Of a stretch of 64,000 nucleotides of DNA, positions 1-11,078 are shown piece by piece (position 1 is the stretch's first letter; each line of letters starts with the position of its first letter). The stretch is from assembly GCA_910589185.1 (NCBI GenBank), contig CAJUSU010000001.1, positions 39,986-103,985 of the forward strand, in the 5' to 3' direction. The DNA is from an uncultured Clostridia bacterium (lineage in GTDB: Bacteria; Bacillota; Clostridia; TANB77; CAG-508). Made by a program: the position numbers and the translations under genes. Under the pieces are notes generated by a model. The model had not been told where the DNA came from, searched no databases, and was given only the letters and a program-made list of their open reading frames with translations.

Positions 1-180
1 GCCATTACTTAGAATAAGAGGGATATATAACCCTGAGTAGTAAGCAAAAGCAGCTGTAATACCACTTGCTAGTAATCCTAAAAACATTCTAAAAAATGTA
101 TTAGAAAGAACACCGTTCATATCCATAGTTTGAATAGGGTCATTGTTAATCTCATTGCTAGCATCATAATAATCCATCAT
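1..180 (-). CDS. Bax inhibitor-1 (BI-1/YccA) family membrane protein, N-terminal part
   Basis: The gene starts at 180 on the minus strand and runs off the left edge, so only its first 60 residues are visible. After a short acidic N-terminus (MMDYYDASNEINNDP) comes LSNTFFRMFLGLLASGITAAF, the opening of the first membrane helix. This fits BI-1 family multi-pass proteins, a family with calcium-leak or protease-regulator roles in bacteria that are poorly defined. The ribosome site is AGGTGGTG, about 8 bases before the first of two tandem ATG codons. The family call rests on the N-terminus alone, so other small multi-pass proteins remain possible. Confidence 0.6.
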   Translation of the reverse strand, partial: MMDYYDASNEINNDPIQTMDMNGVLSNTFFRMFLGLLASGITAAFAYYSGLYIPLILSNG

Positions 181-297
181 AAAAATCACCACCTTTAATA
201 TATATCATAGCATATTAGATGAAATATATGCAATAGAAAAATAAAGTTAAAAAGTAATTTTATGATAAAGAAAAGCTGGAAAATTAGTTATAATAAG

Positions 298-326
298 TTG
301 ACATAATGTTAAAAATGCGATATAAT
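298..326 (+). promoter_or_regulatory. Sigma-A promoter for the CAP-domain gene
   Basis: TTGACA at 298-303, a 17-base spacer and TATAAT at 321-326. The predicted start near 333 leaves an unusually long leader of about 220 bases before the gene at 554. Confidence 0.8.
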
Positions 327-360
327 ATAATCGTTGTTTGTCAAAAGAGAATAAAAAAGC

Positions 361-412
361 GCAAATAAACAAATACTAAATGTTAAAAACATTAAGTATT
401 TGTAAAATTTGC
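361..412 (+). other. Long stem-loop in the leader of the CAP-domain gene
   Basis: GCAAAT (361-366), CAAATACT (370-377) and AATGTT pair with AACATT, AGTATTTG (395-402) and ATTTGC (407-412), giving an interrupted stem of about 20 bp. No U-run follows, so it is not an intrinsic terminator. I do not recognise a riboswitch class. The rest of 181-553 holds only this leader and its promoter. Confidence 0.55.
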
Positions 413-553
413 ATAACTATATTGTAAGGAGCTTTTTAACGCTACGCGGTAAAAATTCCAACAGTATAGAAATTTACAAGGGATAAAATAATTAAACACA
501 CAAAACTTAGGAAAAAAATATAGAAAAGAGAGATTTTTAAGGGATGTGCAAAC

Positions 554-1096
554 ATGAAAAAAATGAGAAGGCAACTTCTTACTGTTTTATTCTTTGTGAT
601 TTTTATTTTGATGGAAAGTATTTCGCTCGCGACATTTCAAAATGCAAGAGTAGAAGAATTAGATAAAGAAGAAAGAATACAAGAAATGATAATACAAACA
701 GTAGAATTATCACAAGAAGAACAAGAAGTATTAGAGCTAGTAAATCAATATAGAAAGCAGAATGGACTAGAAGTATTAAAACCATTAGCTAAGTTACAGC
801 AAACAGCAAAATTAAAAGCAAAAGATTTAGTTGAAAATGAATATTTTTCACATAGTTCTGAACAATTAGGAACTCCATTTGAAATGCTAAAAGCGAATCA
901 AGTAGATTATGATATAGCAGGAGAGAACTTAGCAGGAAACATGACGTCAAAGAAAGCAGTAGAATCTTGGATAAATTCTAAAACACATAGAGAGAACATT
1001 CTAGAAGAAAGATTTAATTATACAGGAGTATGTGTGATAGAAAGTCCTGTTTATGGAAAAATATTTGTACAATTATTTATTGGAATAGAAGAATAG
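554..1096 (+). CDS. Secreted CAP/SCP-domain protein (YkwD-like)
   Basis: A 180-residue protein with an N-terminal signal or anchor segment (residues 7-27, hydrophobic, preceded by KKMRR) and then a CAP domain. Family landmarks are LVNQYRKQNGL (about 62-72), the metal/groove histidine in YFSHSS (about 97-102), AGENLA (about 123-128) and the SWINSKTHRENIL helix (about 137-149). Bacterial CAP proteins are extracellular. Many are linked to envelope or sporulation functions, but their activity is undefined. The gene stands alone behind its own strong promoter and a long structured leader, which suggests post-transcriptional control. Confidence 0.85.
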   Translation: MKKMRRQLLTVLFFVIFILMESISLATFQNARVEELDKEERIQEMIIQTVELSQEEQEVLELVNQYRKQNGLEVLKPLAKLQQTAKLKAKDLVENEYFSHSSEQLGTPFEMLKANQVDYDIAGENLAGNMTSKKAVESWINSKTHRENILEERFNYTGVCVIESPVYGKIFVQLFIGIEE

Positions 1097-1152
1097 AGAA
1101 TAAAGTACAACTTAAATATTACAAAAACTTTACAATTTTGTTACAAAATGCC

Positions 1153-1182
1153 TTGACAGCCAGTACAAGACTATGATATAAT
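1153..1182 (+). promoter_or_regulatory. Promoter of rpoB-rpoC
   Basis: TTGACA at 1153-1158, an 18-base spacer and TATAAT at 1177-1182. The leader to rpoB is about 300 bases. No L10/L12 genes precede rpoB here, so the RNA polymerase genes have their own promoter. Confidence 0.75.
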
Positions 1183-1210
1183 TTGACACAATAAATTAAA
1201 GGTGGATGGA

Positions 1211-1294
1211 ATGGTTGTTAATACAAATTTAGCGATAAAATAAACAAGATAAAACCCAGTTGGTAAACATAAATGTGCCAACTGCGTTTTTGTT
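1211..1294 (+). promoter_or_regulatory. Possible rpoB leader attenuator: short leader ORF plus terminator-like hairpin
   Basis: A 10-codon ORF (1211-1243, MVVNTNLAIK) follows the ribosome-site-like AAAGGTGG. Just after it, CAGTTGG (1257-1263) pairs with CCAACTG (1278-1284) and is followed by CGTTTTTGTT. That is the form of an intrinsic terminator inside the rpoB leader. The remaining leader, 1295-1493, holds no recognisable gene; a 70-codon open frame there has no family features. Confidence 0.45.
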
Positions 1295-1493
1295 GTCTGC
1301 CAGAAAATTCATCACTTACTTATATCAAATCAATAAAAAGAGGAATTGTTCTAATTTAGCTTACGGAAATAATGCTTTGGGAGCAGAAAGCAAAAATTTT
1401 AGTAAACCTATCTTAGAAGCAAGAAGGACTTTTTATTGGAATTTATATTCTTTATATTTTCAATCTGCTTAATTTAATTTAGGGGTGATTCTT

Positions 1494-4400
1494 TTGTTAA
1501 AAGAAATTAAGCACGAGAAATGTTCTCGTAAGACCTTTGCTAAAATTGGTGATTCTATCGAAATGCCAAATTTAATCAAAGTTCAAAAAGATTCTTATGA
1601 TTGGTTTGTAGAAGAAGGGCTTGGAGAAGTATTAAGAGATATTTCACCAATCATCGATTACTCTGGAAACCTAGTACTTGAATTCTTAGATTACTACATG
1701 GAAGAAAAAACAAAATACACATTGGAAGAAGCAAAAGAGCGTGATGCAACATACTCTACTAGATTACACGTAAAAGTAAGACTTATCAATCGTGAAACAG
1801 GTGAAATCAAAGAGCAAGTGATTTACTTAGGTGATTTCCCATTAATGACAGATAGTGGTACTTTTATTATCAATGGTGCAGAGAGAGTAGTCGTTAGTCA
1901 GTTAGTTCGTTCACCAGGTTGCTACTATGCATCAGAATTTGATAGCAAAACAGGAAGAAAGATTTATACTTCTACTGTTATGCCTATTCGTGGTGCTTGG
2001 ATTGAATATGAAACAGACGGAAACGATGTATTTTATGCCAGAGTAGATAGAACCAGAAAAATTCCAGTTACGACTTTATTAAAGGCCATTGGAATTGTAA
2101 CAGATGAACAAATTTTACAATTATTTGGAGAAGAAAATAAATTAAAAGAAACTCTTCAAAAGGATCCAATTAAAACACAGGATGAGGCTTTAATTGAAAT
2201 CTATAAAAAATTAAGACCAGGAGAACTTCCAACAGCAGATGCTGCTAGAAACTTATTCAATGGATTATTCTTTGATCCAAGAAGATATGATTTAGCAAAA
2301 GTAGGAAGATATAAATTCAATAAGAAATTAAGCCTAGCAACTAGAATTACAGGAAGAATTGCATTTGCTGATATTATTGACCCAGAAACAGGGGAAGTAT
2401 TAGCAGAGAAAGATACTATGATTACAGAAGACGTAGCTATTGCTATTCAAAACTCTGGAATCAACAGCGTTGATGTTAAAGTAGAAGACAAACCAGTTAA
2501 AGTAATTGGTAATGGAACAGTGAATATTCATGAAATGTTACCAAATGTAAAATTAAGTGATTTACATATTAGAGAAATGGTAAGTTATCCAGTTCTAAAA
2601 TCTATTATTGACACAACAGCAGAAAAAGATTTACATGATGTCATCCAAGAACGTATTGACGAATTGATACCAAAATATATTACAAATGAAGATATTTTGG
2701 CTTCTATTAGTTATTTATTAAACTTAGAACATGGACTTGGAAATGTAGATGATATTGACCATTTAGGAAATCGTCGTATTCGTTGTGTGGGAGAGTTGTT
2801 ACAAAACCAATTTAGAATTGGTTTAACAAGACTCGAAAGAGTTGTTCGTGAAAGAATGACAATTCAAGACTTAGATGTTATTACACCACAAACATTAATT
2901 AACACAAAACCAATTACATCATCTATCAGAGAGTTCTTTGGAAGTTCACAATTATCACAATTCATGGACCAAACCAACCCACTTTCTGAATTAACACATA
3001 AAAGAAGAATTTCAGCATTAGGACCTGGTGGACTTTCAAGAGAAAGAGCAGGTTTCGAGGTTCGTGATATTCACTATACTCACTATGGTAGACTTTGCCC
3101 AGTAGAATCTCCAGAAGGACCAAACATTGGACTTATCTCAGCATTATCTTCTTTTGCGATTATCAATGAGCATGGATTTGTAGAGACACCATATCGTAAA
3201 ATAGATCATGAAACTGGCAAAATAACAGATGAAATTATCTATATGCCAGCAGATGAGGAAGATAAATATATTATTGCACAAGCATCTGAACCATTAGATG
3301 AAGAGGGAAGATTTGTGAATGAAAGAATTCGTGTACGTCATAGAGAAGAAATCACAATGGTGGACAAAGCACAAGTTGATTTTGTAGACGTATCACCAAA
3401 ACAATTAGTATCTGTTGCAGCAGCTATGATTCCATTCTTAGAGCACGACGACGTAAAACGTTCTCTAATGGGTTCAAACATGCAACGTCAAGCAGTTCCA
3501 CTATTAACAACTGATTCACCAATTGTAGGAACTGGTATGGAATATAGAGCAGCAAGAGATTCAGGAATTACTGTTTTAGCAAAGAATGAAGGTATTGTTG
3601 AAAAAGTAACAGGTGACGAAATTCAAATTAGAACCAAGAAAGACGAATTAGATATTTATCATTTAAGAAAATTCAAACGTACCAATGGTGGTACTTGTAT
3701 TAACCAAAGACCAGTGGTATCTGTTGGGGAAAAGGTAAAAGAAGGAGAACTTATTGCAGATGGACCAGCTACCCAAAATGGAGAGATGGCATTAGGAAAG
3801 AACGTACTAATTGCTTTCACAACTTGGGAAGGATACAACTACGAGGATGCAGTTTTAATTAGTGAAAGACTAGTAAAAGAAGATGTATATACTTCTATCC
3901 ACATTGAAGAATATGATTGCGAATGCCGTGATACAAAATTAGGACCAGAAGAAATCACTCGTGATATTCCAAATGTCGGTGATGACAGCTTAAAAGACTT
4001 AGATGAAAATGGAATTATCCGTATTGGTGCAGAAGTTAGACCAGGAGATATTTTAGTTGGTAAAGTTACTCCAAAAGGAGAAACAGAACTAACAGCAGAA
4101 GAAAGATTACTTCGTGCTATCTTTGGAGAAAAAGCGAGAGAAGTAAGAGATACTTCACTTCGTGTACCACATGGAGAGGCTGGAACCATCGTAGATGTTA
4201 AGATATTTACAAGAGATAATTCAGATGAATTAGGACCAGGTGTTAACCAAGTGATCCGTTGCTATATTGCCACAAAGAGAAAAGTATCTGTTGGTGATAA
4301 AATGGCAGGACGTCACGGTAACAAAGGTGTTATCTCTCGTATTTTACCAGAAGAAGATATGCCATTCTTACCAGATGGAACACCAGTAGATATTGTATTA

Positions 4401-5258
4401 AATCCATTAGGTGTACCTTCTCGTATGAACTTAGGTCAAGTATTAGAGGTTCACTTAGGTATGGCAGCAAGAGCTTTAGGATTTAAAGTAGCAACACCAG
4501 TATTTGATGGTGCAACAGACGCAGAAATTCAAGAATTATTAAAGAAGGCTGGACTTCGTGAAGATGGAAAAACAGTGGTATATGATGGAAGAACAGGAGA
4601 ACCATTTGATAGCCCAATTACAGTTGGTGTTATGTATATGTTAAAACTTCACCACTTAGTAGATGATAAGATTCACGCTCGTTCAACTGGACCATATTCA
4701 TTAGTAACACAACAACCTTTAGGTGGTAAAGCACAATTTGGTGGACAACGTTTTGGAGAGATGGAAGTTTGGGCATTAGAGGCTTATGGTGCAGCTTACA
4801 CACTACAAGAAATGTTAACTGTTAAATCAGATGACGTTGTAGGACGTGTTAAGACTTATGAGTCTATTGTAAAAGGTGAAAATGTACCAGAACCAGGAGT
4901 ACCAGAAGGATTTAAGGTATTGATTAAAGAACTTCAATCATTAGGATTAGATATACGTTTATTATCACCAGATAACCAAGAGTTAGAGCTAAAAGAAAAT
5001 ATTGATGAAGGAATTGACTTCAATAGTATTGAAGATACTAAGAAATTTGCTGAAGAAGAAGCAGTTGTTGATGAAAATGAACTTGCAGATGGATATGCAG
5101 AAGAAACTGAAGATATAGCTGACTTAGATGATCTTATGGATACAGACGAAGATAGCTTATTTGAAGATCTTGATGATGATGAAATTTTACTAGATGATAC
5201 AGATTTGGGAGAAGATAATTTGTTAAATGACCAAGATTTGCTAGATGAGAATGAATAG
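1494..5258 (+). CDS. rpoB: RNA polymerase beta subunit
   Basis: Catalytic beta subunit of RNA polymerase, about 1254 residues. It shows the fork and rifampicin region ([21 protein letters not shown], then [16 protein letters not shown]), and the conserved [12 protein letters not shown] and [21 protein letters not shown] blocks. The C-terminus runs past the usual LLSPDN end into an acidic tail of about 90 residues rich in Asp, Glu and Leu. I place the start at TTG 1494 because AGGGGTGA lies 5 bases upstream. The in-frame GTG at 1485 sits inside that ribosome site. The gene is co-transcribed with rpoC, 125 bases downstream. Confidence 0.97.
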   Translation: MLKEIKHEKCSRKTFAKIGDSIEMPNLIKVQKDSYDWFVEEGLGEVLRDISPIIDYSGNLVLEFLDYYMEEKTKYTLEEAKERDATYSTRLHVKVRLINRETGEIKEQVIYLGDFPLMTDSGTFIINGAERVVVSQLVRSPGCYYASEFDSKTGRKIYTSTVMPIRGAWIEYETDGNDVFYARVDRTRKIPVTTLLKAIGIVTDEQILQLFGEENKLKETLQKDPIKTQDEALIEIYKKLRPGELPTADAARNLFNGLFFDPRRYDLAKVGRYKFNKKLSLATRITGRIAFADIIDPETGEVLAEKDTMITEDVAIAIQNSGINSVDVKVEDKPVKVIGNGTVNIHEMLPNVKLSDLHIREMVSYPVLKSIIDTTAEKDLHDVIQERIDELIPKYITNEDILASISYLLNLEHGLGNVDDIDHLGNRRIRCVGELLQNQFRIGLTRLERVVRERMTIQDLDVITPQTLINTKPITSSIREFFGSSQLSQFMDQTNPLSELTHKRRISALGPGGLSRERAGFEVRDIHYTHYGRLCPVESPEGPNIGLISALSSFAIINEHGFVETPYRKIDHETGKITDEIIYMPADEEDKYIIAQASEPLDEEGRFVNERIRVRHREEITMVDKAQVDFVDVSPKQLVSVAAAMIPFLEHDDVKRSLMGSNMQRQAVPLLTTDSPIVGTGMEYRAARDSGITVLAKNEGIVEKVTGDEIQIRTKKDELDIYHLRKFKRTNGGTCINQRPVVSVGEKVKEGELIADGPATQNGEMALGKNVLIAFTTWEGYNYEDAVLISERLVKEDVYTSIHIEEYDCECRDTKLGPEEITRDIPNVGDDSLKDLDENGIIRIGAEVRPGDILVGKVTPKGETELTAEERLLRAIFGEKAREVRDTSLRVPHGEAGTIVDVKIFTRDNSDELGPGVNQVIRCYIATKRKVSVGDKMAGRHGNKGVISRILPEEDMPFLPDGTPVDIVLNPLGVPSRMNLGQVLEVHLGMAARALGFKVATPVFDGATDAEIQELLKKAGLREDGKTVVYDGRTGEPFDSPITVGVMYMLKLHHLVDDKIHARSTGPYSLVTQQPLGGKAQFGGQRFGEMEVWALEAYGAAYTLQEMLTVKSDDVVGRVKTYESIVKGENVPEPGVPEGFKVLIKELQSLGLDIRLLSPDNQELELKENIDEGIDFNSIEDTKKFAEEEAVVDENELADGYAEETEDIADLDDLMDTDEDSLFEDLDDDEILLDDTDLGEDNLLNDQDLLDENE

Positions 5259-5276
5259 TAAAATAATTTAATAGCC

Positions 5277-5348
5277 TTCACAAAGGAACTTAAGGCTTGA
5301 CCAGAGGGAATTGCACAGCAGTGGATAAGCCTTAAGGAACATTGTGAA
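5277..5348 (+). other. Structured rpoB/rpoC intergenic RNA
   Basis: Nested inverted repeats fill most of the spacer. TTCACAA (5277-5283) pairs with TTGTGAA (5342-5348), and CTTAAGGCTT (5289-5298) pairs with AAGCCTTAAG (5327-5336). The loop of about 28 bases is relatively GC-rich. There is no U-run, so it is not a terminator. An RNase III or processing site, or a protein-binding leader for rpoC, would fit. Confidence 0.6.
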
Positions 5349-5383
5349 AACCAAAAAAATAAATATAGTAGGGGGCTAAATTC

Positions 5384-8300
5384 GTGGATGAATTAGAAAT
5401 CTTTAATAAAATTAAAATTGGCTTAGCATCTGATGAAAAAATCAGAGAATGGTCAAAAGGTGAAGTAAAAAAGCCAGAAACAATTAATTACAGAACTTTA
5501 AAACCAGAAAAAGATGGTTTGTTCTGTGAGAGAATTTTTGGTCCAACTAAAGACTGGGAGTGCCATTGTGGTAAATATAAAAGAGTAAGATATAAAGGAA
5601 TTGTCTGTGACAGATGTGGTGTTGAAGTAACAAAATCAAAAGTTAGACGTGAAAGAATGGGACATATTGAACTTGCTGCACCAGTGGCACATATTTGGTA
5701 CTTTAAAGGAATCCCAAGTAGAATTGGTTTAATGTTAGATATTACACCAAGAAACTTGGAAAAGGTAATTTACTTTGCATCCTATATCGTAACAGATAAA
5801 GGAACAAGCGAATTATCTAAATATCAAGTATTATCTGAAAAAGAGTACCATGATGCAGAAGAAAAATATGGTAGAGGTTCTTTCAAAGCTGAAATGGGTG
5901 CAGAAGCCATTGAAAGGCTATTAAGAGAAGTTGATGTTGATAAATTAACAGAAAAATTAAAGAAAGAACTAGAAAAAGCAAGTGAGCAAAAGAAGGCAAA
6001 AATCGTTAAAAGATTAGATACCGTAGAAGCTTTCAAACTATCTGGAAATCGTCCTGAATGGATGATTATGAATGTGGTTCCAGTTATTCCACCAGACATT
6101 AGACCAATGGTACAATTAGATGGTGGTAGATTTGCAACATCAGACCTAAATGACTTATATCGTAGAGTAATCAACAGAAATAATCGTTTAAAAAGATTAC
6201 TAGAATTAGGTGCTCCAGAAATCATTGTACGTAATGAAAAAAGAATGTTACAAGAGGCAGTAGATGCTTTAATAGACAATGGTAGACGTGGTAGACCAGT
6301 AACAGGTGCTGGAGGAAGAGCGTTAAAATCTTTATCAGATATGCTTAAAGGTAAACAAGGTAGATTCCGTCAAAACCTACTTGGTAAACGTGTTGACTAT
6401 TCAGGACGTTCTGTTATCGTAGTAGGTCCAGAATTAAAATTATATCAATGTGGTGTGCCAAAAGAAATGGCAGTAGAATTATTTAAACCATTTGTTATGA
6501 AAGAATTGGTAGGACGTGGTATTGCTCATAATATTAAAAATGCAAAAAGAATGGTAGAAAGATTACGTCCAGAAGTATGGGATATCTTAGAAGATGTTAT
6601 CAAAGACCACCCAGTACTTTTAAACCGTGCGCCAACACTACATAGACTTGGTATTCAAGCCTTTGAACCAGTATTAGTAGAAGGTAGAGCAATTAAGCTT
6701 CACCCATTAGTATGTACAGCCTTCAATGCTGACTTCGACGGTGACCAAATGGCTATACATTTACCATTATCACCAGAAGCACAAGCAGAAGCAAGATATT
6801 TAATGTTATCAGTTAATAACTTGCTTAAACCACAAGATGGTAAACCAGTAACAGTACCAACTCAAGATATGATTTTAGGTGCTTACTACTTAACCATGGA
6901 AGTACCGGGAGAAATCGGAGAAGGAAATTACTATTCTTCACCAGATGAAGCAATTATGGCATATTATAACCATGACTTAGGACTACATTGTAAAATTTGG
7001 GTAAAAGTGGAAAAAGAGATTGATGGAGAATTGGTAACTGGAAAAATTGAAACAACAGTTGGTAGAATTATTTACAACCAAGGTATTCCACAAAATCTTG
7101 GATTTGTTGATAGAACAAAGAAAGAAAATTTATTGAAACTAGAAATTGATTTCCCAGTTTCTAAAAAGACATTAGGAAAAATCATTGCAAAATCTATTAA
7201 TGCCAATGGATTAAGTGCAACAGCAGAATTACTTGACTACATCAAAGCAACTGGTTTCAAACATTCTACAACTGCAGGTATTACAGTATCTATTGATGAT
7301 GTTAAAGTACCAGCAGCGAAAAAGCAGATTTTAGCAGATGCTGACGAACAAGTAAATAACGTATTAAAACAATATAAACGTGGTTTAATAACTAACGAGG
7401 AAAGATACAATTCTGTTATCAAGATTTGGGAAAAAGCAACAGATGATGTTACAGAAGCCATGAAGAGTAATTTTGAAGAATTAAACCCAGTATATATGAT
7501 GAGTCAATCAGGAGCCAGAGGTAATGTAAACCAATTAAGACAGATTTCAGGTATGCGTGGACTTATGGCAAGTACTACAGGTAAAACAGTTGAAATTCCT
7601 ATTACATCATCATTCCGTGAAGGTCTAGATGCTCTAGAATACTTCATTTCTGCACACGGTGCTAGAAAAGGTTTAACAGATACAGCTTTAAGAACAGCTG
7701 ACTCTGGATACTTAACTAGAAGATTAGTAGATGTATCACAAGACATTATCATTCGTGAAGATGACTGTGGAACCCATGAAGGTGTTGAATTAACAGACAT
7801 TAAAGATGGAAACCAGGTTATTGAAAAATTAGAAGAAAGATTAGTTGGTAGATTCCCATTAGAAACCATTATTGACCCAACAACAAAAGAAGTCATTGTT
7901 GATACAGATACAATGATTACAGAAAGCATGGCAGAAAAGATTAGAGCCATTGGTATGGAGAAGGTTAAAGTACGTTCTGCATTAGGATGCCATACAAAAC
8001 ATGGTGTTTGCCGTAAATGTTATGGAATGGGATTGGCAACACGTGATTTAGTTAATATTGGTGAATCAGTTGGTATTATTGCTGCACAATCTATTGGTGA
8101 GCCTGGTACACAGCTTACTATGAGAACTATCCACTCTGGTGGTGTTGCAGGTGTAGCAGATATCACACAAGGTCTTCCAAGAGTTGAGGAGCTTTTCGAA
8201 GCTCGTAAACCAAAGGGATTAGCTGTTATTACAGAAATTGAAGGAACCGTCAAAATCTCTGAAGAAAAGAAGAAGAAGGAAGTTATTATTACCTCTAGTG

Positions 8301-8920
8301 ACGATTCTAAAACATATCCAATTCCATTTGGTGCAAAACTAAAAGTAAGAGAAGGAGACTGGGTTGAAGCAGGTGACCCTCTAACAGAAGGTTCTATTAA
8401 CCCAAGTGACATTTTTGCTATCAAAGGTGCAGAAGGAGTATTTGAATATTTAGTACAAGAAGTTCAAAAGGTTTACCGTAATCAAGGTGTTGATATCAAT
8501 GACAAACATATTGAAGTAATTGGTAGACAAATGCTTAAGAAGGTAAGAGTAGAAGATAATGGAGATACTGAGCTACTCGCAGGTTCATTAGTAGATATTT
8601 ATGAATTTGAAGAAGCAAACGAAAAGGCAAAAGCAGAAGGAAAGAAAGTAGCAGAGGGAAAACGTCTACTATTAGGTATCACAAAAGCATCTCTTGCAAC
8701 AGAGAGCTTCTTATCAGCAGCTTCTTTCCAAGAAACAACAAGAGTATTAACAGAAGCAGCTGTTAAAGGTAAAGTTGACGAATTAATTGGACTAAAAGAA
8801 AATGTTATTATTGGTAAGTTAATTCCAGCAGGAACAGGACTTCCAGTATACAAAAATACACGTATTAACACAGAGGAAAATGAGGAAGAACCAGAAACAG
8901 CAAGCAATATGAATATGTAA
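5384..8920 (+). CDS. rpoC: RNA polymerase beta' subunit
   Basis: About 1178 residues. It contains the N-terminal zinc ribbon ([23 protein letters not shown]), the active-site [10 protein letters not shown] motif (about residues 448-457, whose three Asp bind catalytic Mg2+), the trigger-loop region ([23 protein letters not shown]), the second zinc site (CGTHEG and [13 protein letters not shown]) and [16 protein letters not shown]. It starts at GTG 5384 with GGGGG about 8 bases upstream. It is of the usual bacterial size without a large insertion. It follows rpoB in one operon and is closed by a terminator at 8940. Confidence 0.97.
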   Translation: MDELEIFNKIKIGLASDEKIREWSKGEVKKPETINYRTLKPEKDGLFCERIFGPTKDWECHCGKYKRVRYKGIVCDRCGVEVTKSKVRRERMGHIELAAPVAHIWYFKGIPSRIGLMLDITPRNLEKVIYFASYIVTDKGTSELSKYQVLSEKEYHDAEEKYGRGSFKAEMGAEAIERLLREVDVDKLTEKLKKELEKASEQKKAKIVKRLDTVEAFKLSGNRPEWMIMNVVPVIPPDIRPMVQLDGGRFATSDLNDLYRRVINRNNRLKRLLELGAPEIIVRNEKRMLQEAVDALIDNGRRGRPVTGAGGRALKSLSDMLKGKQGRFRQNLLGKRVDYSGRSVIVVGPELKLYQCGVPKEMAVELFKPFVMKELVGRGIAHNIKNAKRMVERLRPEVWDILEDVIKDHPVLLNRAPTLHRLGIQAFEPVLVEGRAIKLHPLVCTAFNADFDGDQMAIHLPLSPEAQAEARYLMLSVNNLLKPQDGKPVTVPTQDMILGAYYLTMEVPGEIGEGNYYSSPDEAIMAYYNHDLGLHCKIWVKVEKEIDGELVTGKIETTVGRIIYNQGIPQNLGFVDRTKKENLLKLEIDFPVSKKTLGKIIAKSINANGLSATAELLDYIKATGFKHSTTAGITVSIDDVKVPAAKKQILADADEQVNNVLKQYKRGLITNEERYNSVIKIWEKATDDVTEAMKSNFEELNPVYMMSQSGARGNVNQLRQISGMRGLMASTTGKTVEIPITSSFREGLDALEYFISAHGARKGLTDTALRTADSGYLTRRLVDVSQDIIIREDDCGTHEGVELTDIKDGNQVIEKLEERLVGRFPLETIIDPTTKEVIVDTDTMITESMAEKIRAIGMEKVKVRSALGCHTKHGVCRKCYGMGLATRDLVNIGESVGIIAAQSIGEPGTQLTMRTIHSGGVAGVADITQGLPRVEELFEARKPKGLAVITEIEGTVKISEEKKKKEVIITSSDDSKTYPIPFGAKLKVREGDWVEAGDPLTEGSINPSDIFAIKGAEGVFEYLVQEVQKVYRNQGVDINDKHIEVIGRQMLKKVRVEDNGDTELLAGSLVDIYEFEEANEKAKAEGKKVAEGKRLLLGITKASLATESFLSAASFQETTRVLTEAAVKGKVDELIGLKENVIIGKLIPAGTGLPVYKNTRINTEENEEEPETASNMNM

Positions 8921-8939
8921 GAAATTAAATATAAAAGGG

Positions 8940-8963
8940 GGCTCTGCATAGCAGGGCCTTTTT
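8940..8963 (+). terminator. rpoBC terminator
   Basis: GGCTCTGC (8940-8947) pairs with GCAGGGCC (8951-8958) and is followed by TTTTT. Confidence 0.85.
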
Positions 8964-8966
8964 ACG

Positions 8967-8995
8967 TTGACAAAATGCTAGAAACATAGTATAAT
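8967..8995 (+). promoter_or_regulatory. Promoter of gdpP
   Basis: TTGACA at 8967-8972, a 17-base spacer and TATAAT at 8990-8995. It begins only 4 bases past the rpoC terminator. Confidence 0.85.
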
Positions 8996-9019
8996 AAAAG
9001 AGATAAAAAGGAGATTTTT

Positions 9020-11017
9020 ATGCCAAATAATACAAAACAAATATTTAAAGGATTAATAGCAAGAACCAAAATATATTTAATTGTAATAGCAGTTTTGTTA
9101 ATTTTAATTAGTATTTTAAATGTAAGGTATCTAATACCTGCTATTTTTGTGTATATAGCAGTATTAGTGTATACTTATTGGAGTAATCAAAAACGTGAAA
9201 GTGAATTATCAGAGCACCTTCAAGATTTAACATTTCATGTAGATAAAGCAGCTAAAAATGCAATGATTAATTCGCCATTTCCCCTTGTTATTGTAGAAAC
9301 AGATGGAAATGTAGTATGGAAAAGTAATAAATTTAGCCGAGAATTTGCTAATATTGATATCAAGAATATTTTAAATGATTTAGTAAAGCAAATAAAACTA
9401 GAGATAGAAAATAACCCCGAAAATCCAGAAAGAGATATTCAAAAAGAAATAGAAATCGGAGAAAAAATTTATCAGATTTTTGGTAAATATACTAAAACAA
9501 AAGAAAAATATATGTTAACTTTATATTTTTTAGAAAATACGGAACATATAGAATTAGAACAAAATTACCAAGATTCCCAAATTTGTGTGGGAGTTATTAT
9601 GGTAGATAATTTTGAAGAAGTGAATCAAAGAATAGAAGATGAAGATAAGCCTGTTTTAATGGCAAAGATAGAAAAAAATATTTATGACTGGGCAGCTACT
9701 TTTGAAGGATTAGTTATCAAATCAGAGAGAGATACTTTTGTCTGTATTTTTGAGCAAAGGCATTTAGTAGAACTAGAAGAAGGAAAATTTAAAATATTAG
9801 ATACGATTAAAGAATTAGAATTATCAGATAAAATTCAAATTACTTTAAGTATAGCTGTTTCAAATGAAGGGGAATCCAACTACGAAAAATATAAATCAGC
9901 ACAAGCAGGACTAGATATTGCATTAGGAAGAGGTGGAGACCAAGCAGTTGTTAGAAGAGAAGGAAAGTATACTTTCTTTGGAGGAAGATCACAAGAGGTA
10001 GAAAAATTAACAAAAGTCAAAGCAAGAATCGTATCTCATGCTTTGGAAGAATTAATTAGCGAAGCAGATAAAATTATGGTTATGGGACATACCAATGGAG
10101 ATATGGATTCTATGGGTGCAAGCATGGGAATTTATCGCTTAGCAAAAGCATTAGAAAAAGAAGCTTATGTGGTTTATAATGAGACAGGAGTTAATTTACA
10201 AAGTTTTGTAGATACTGCGAAAGAAGAACCAGAGTATGTAGAAGCTATTATTAATAAGTCAGAGGCAATTTCAAAGATTACACCAGAGACTTTGCTTGTG
10301 GTAGTAGATACTCATAAAACAAATTATGTAGAAGTACCAGAACTTTTAGAAGAAACACATAAAATAGTCATTATTGATCACCATAGAAAAAGTGTAGATT
10401 ATATTGAAAATGCTATTTTAACCTTCCATGAAGTATATGCATCTTCAGCATCAGAATTAGTAACAGAGATTTTGGAATATGCAACAAAAGAAGTAGAATT
10501 AACTACAATTGAAGCTGAAAGCTTATATGCAGGAATCATGATGGATACGAAAAACTTTACTTTTAAAACAGGTGTCAGAACTTTTGAAGCAGCAGCGTAT
10601 TTAAGAAAATGTGGAGTAGATATTATTAAAGTAAAAAAATGGTTCCAAAGTGATTTGAAAACATATAATAAAATTTCTAAAATTGTAGAAAAGGCAGAAA
10701 TGATTGAAGAAAATATTGCCATTTCTACTTATGACGAAACAGATAAAGACGCCAACTTAATTTGTGCTAAGGCAGCAGATGAACTATTAACAATTAGCGA
10801 TATTACAGCATCTTTTGTTATGGGACAGGTAGGAGATAAAATCTGTATTAGTGGACGTTCTATTGGAGATATTAATGTTCAGGTTATCCTAGAAAAACTA
10901 GGTGGTGGTGGACACATTACCTTAGCAGGAGCGCAAGTAGAAGGAATGACAATGGAAGAAGTAAAACAAGAATTAATTATCCGTATTAATGAATATTTTA
11001 GTGAAATTTCAAGCTAG
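9020..11017 (+). CDS. gdpP: Cyclic-di-AMP phosphodiesterase GdpP
   Basis: Membrane-bound DHH-DHHA1 phosphodiesterase that degrades c-di-AMP, a second messenger for potassium and cell-wall homeostasis. The order is the family's: two N-terminal membrane helices (about 15-55), a degenerate PAS region, a modified GGDEF domain, then DHH with GHTNGDMDSMG (about 355-365), VVVDTHK and DHHRK (about 452), and DHHA1 with GGGGH (about 627-631). At 665 residues it is the typical length. The ribosome site is AAGGAG. In many Firmicutes gdpP lies beside rplI and dnaB; here a sortase gene intervenes. Confidence 0.95.
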   Translation: MPNNTKQIFKGLIARTKIYLIVIAVLLILISILNVRYLIPAIFVYIAVLVYTYWSNQKRESELSEHLQDLTFHVDKAAKNAMINSPFPLVIVETDGNVVWKSNKFSREFANIDIKNILNDLVKQIKLEIENNPENPERDIQKEIEIGEKIYQIFGKYTKTKEKYMLTLYFLENTEHIELEQNYQDSQICVGVIMVDNFEEVNQRIEDEDKPVLMAKIEKNIYDWAATFEGLVIKSERDTFVCIFEQRHLVELEEGKFKILDTIKELELSDKIQITLSIAVSNEGESNYEKYKSAQAGLDIALGRGGDQAVVRREGKYTFFGGRSQEVEKLTKVKARIVSHALEELISEADKIMVMGHTNGDMDSMGASMGIYRLAKALEKEAYVVYNETGVNLQSFVDTAKEEPEYVEAIINKSEAISKITPETLLVVVDTHKTNYVEVPELLEETHKIVIIDHHRKSVDYIENAILTFHEVYASSASELVTEILEYATKEVELTTIEAESLYAGIMMDTKNFTFKTGVRTFEAAAYLRKCGVDIIKVKKWFQSDLKTYNKISKIVEKAEMIEENIAISTYDETDKDANLICAKAADELLTISDITASFVMGQVGDKICISGRSIGDINVQVILEKLGGGGHITLAGAQVEGMTMEEVKQELIIRINEYFSEISS

Positions 11018-11078
11018 AAAAAAATTTTGAAAAGGAGGAAGTAGAGCTACTTCATAAAAGTATCTCTATGAGAAACGA

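Noticed and set aside
1260..1472. 70-codon ORF between the CAP gene and rpoB
   Set aside because: It has no ribosome site and no family features, and it begins inside the terminator-like hairpin; it is better explained as rpoB leader RNA.
3839..8949. Long minus-strand ORFs opposite rpoB and rpoC
   Set aside because: They are Ser/Ile/Phe-rich mirror frames of highly conserved coding sequence, without ribosome sites or domains.
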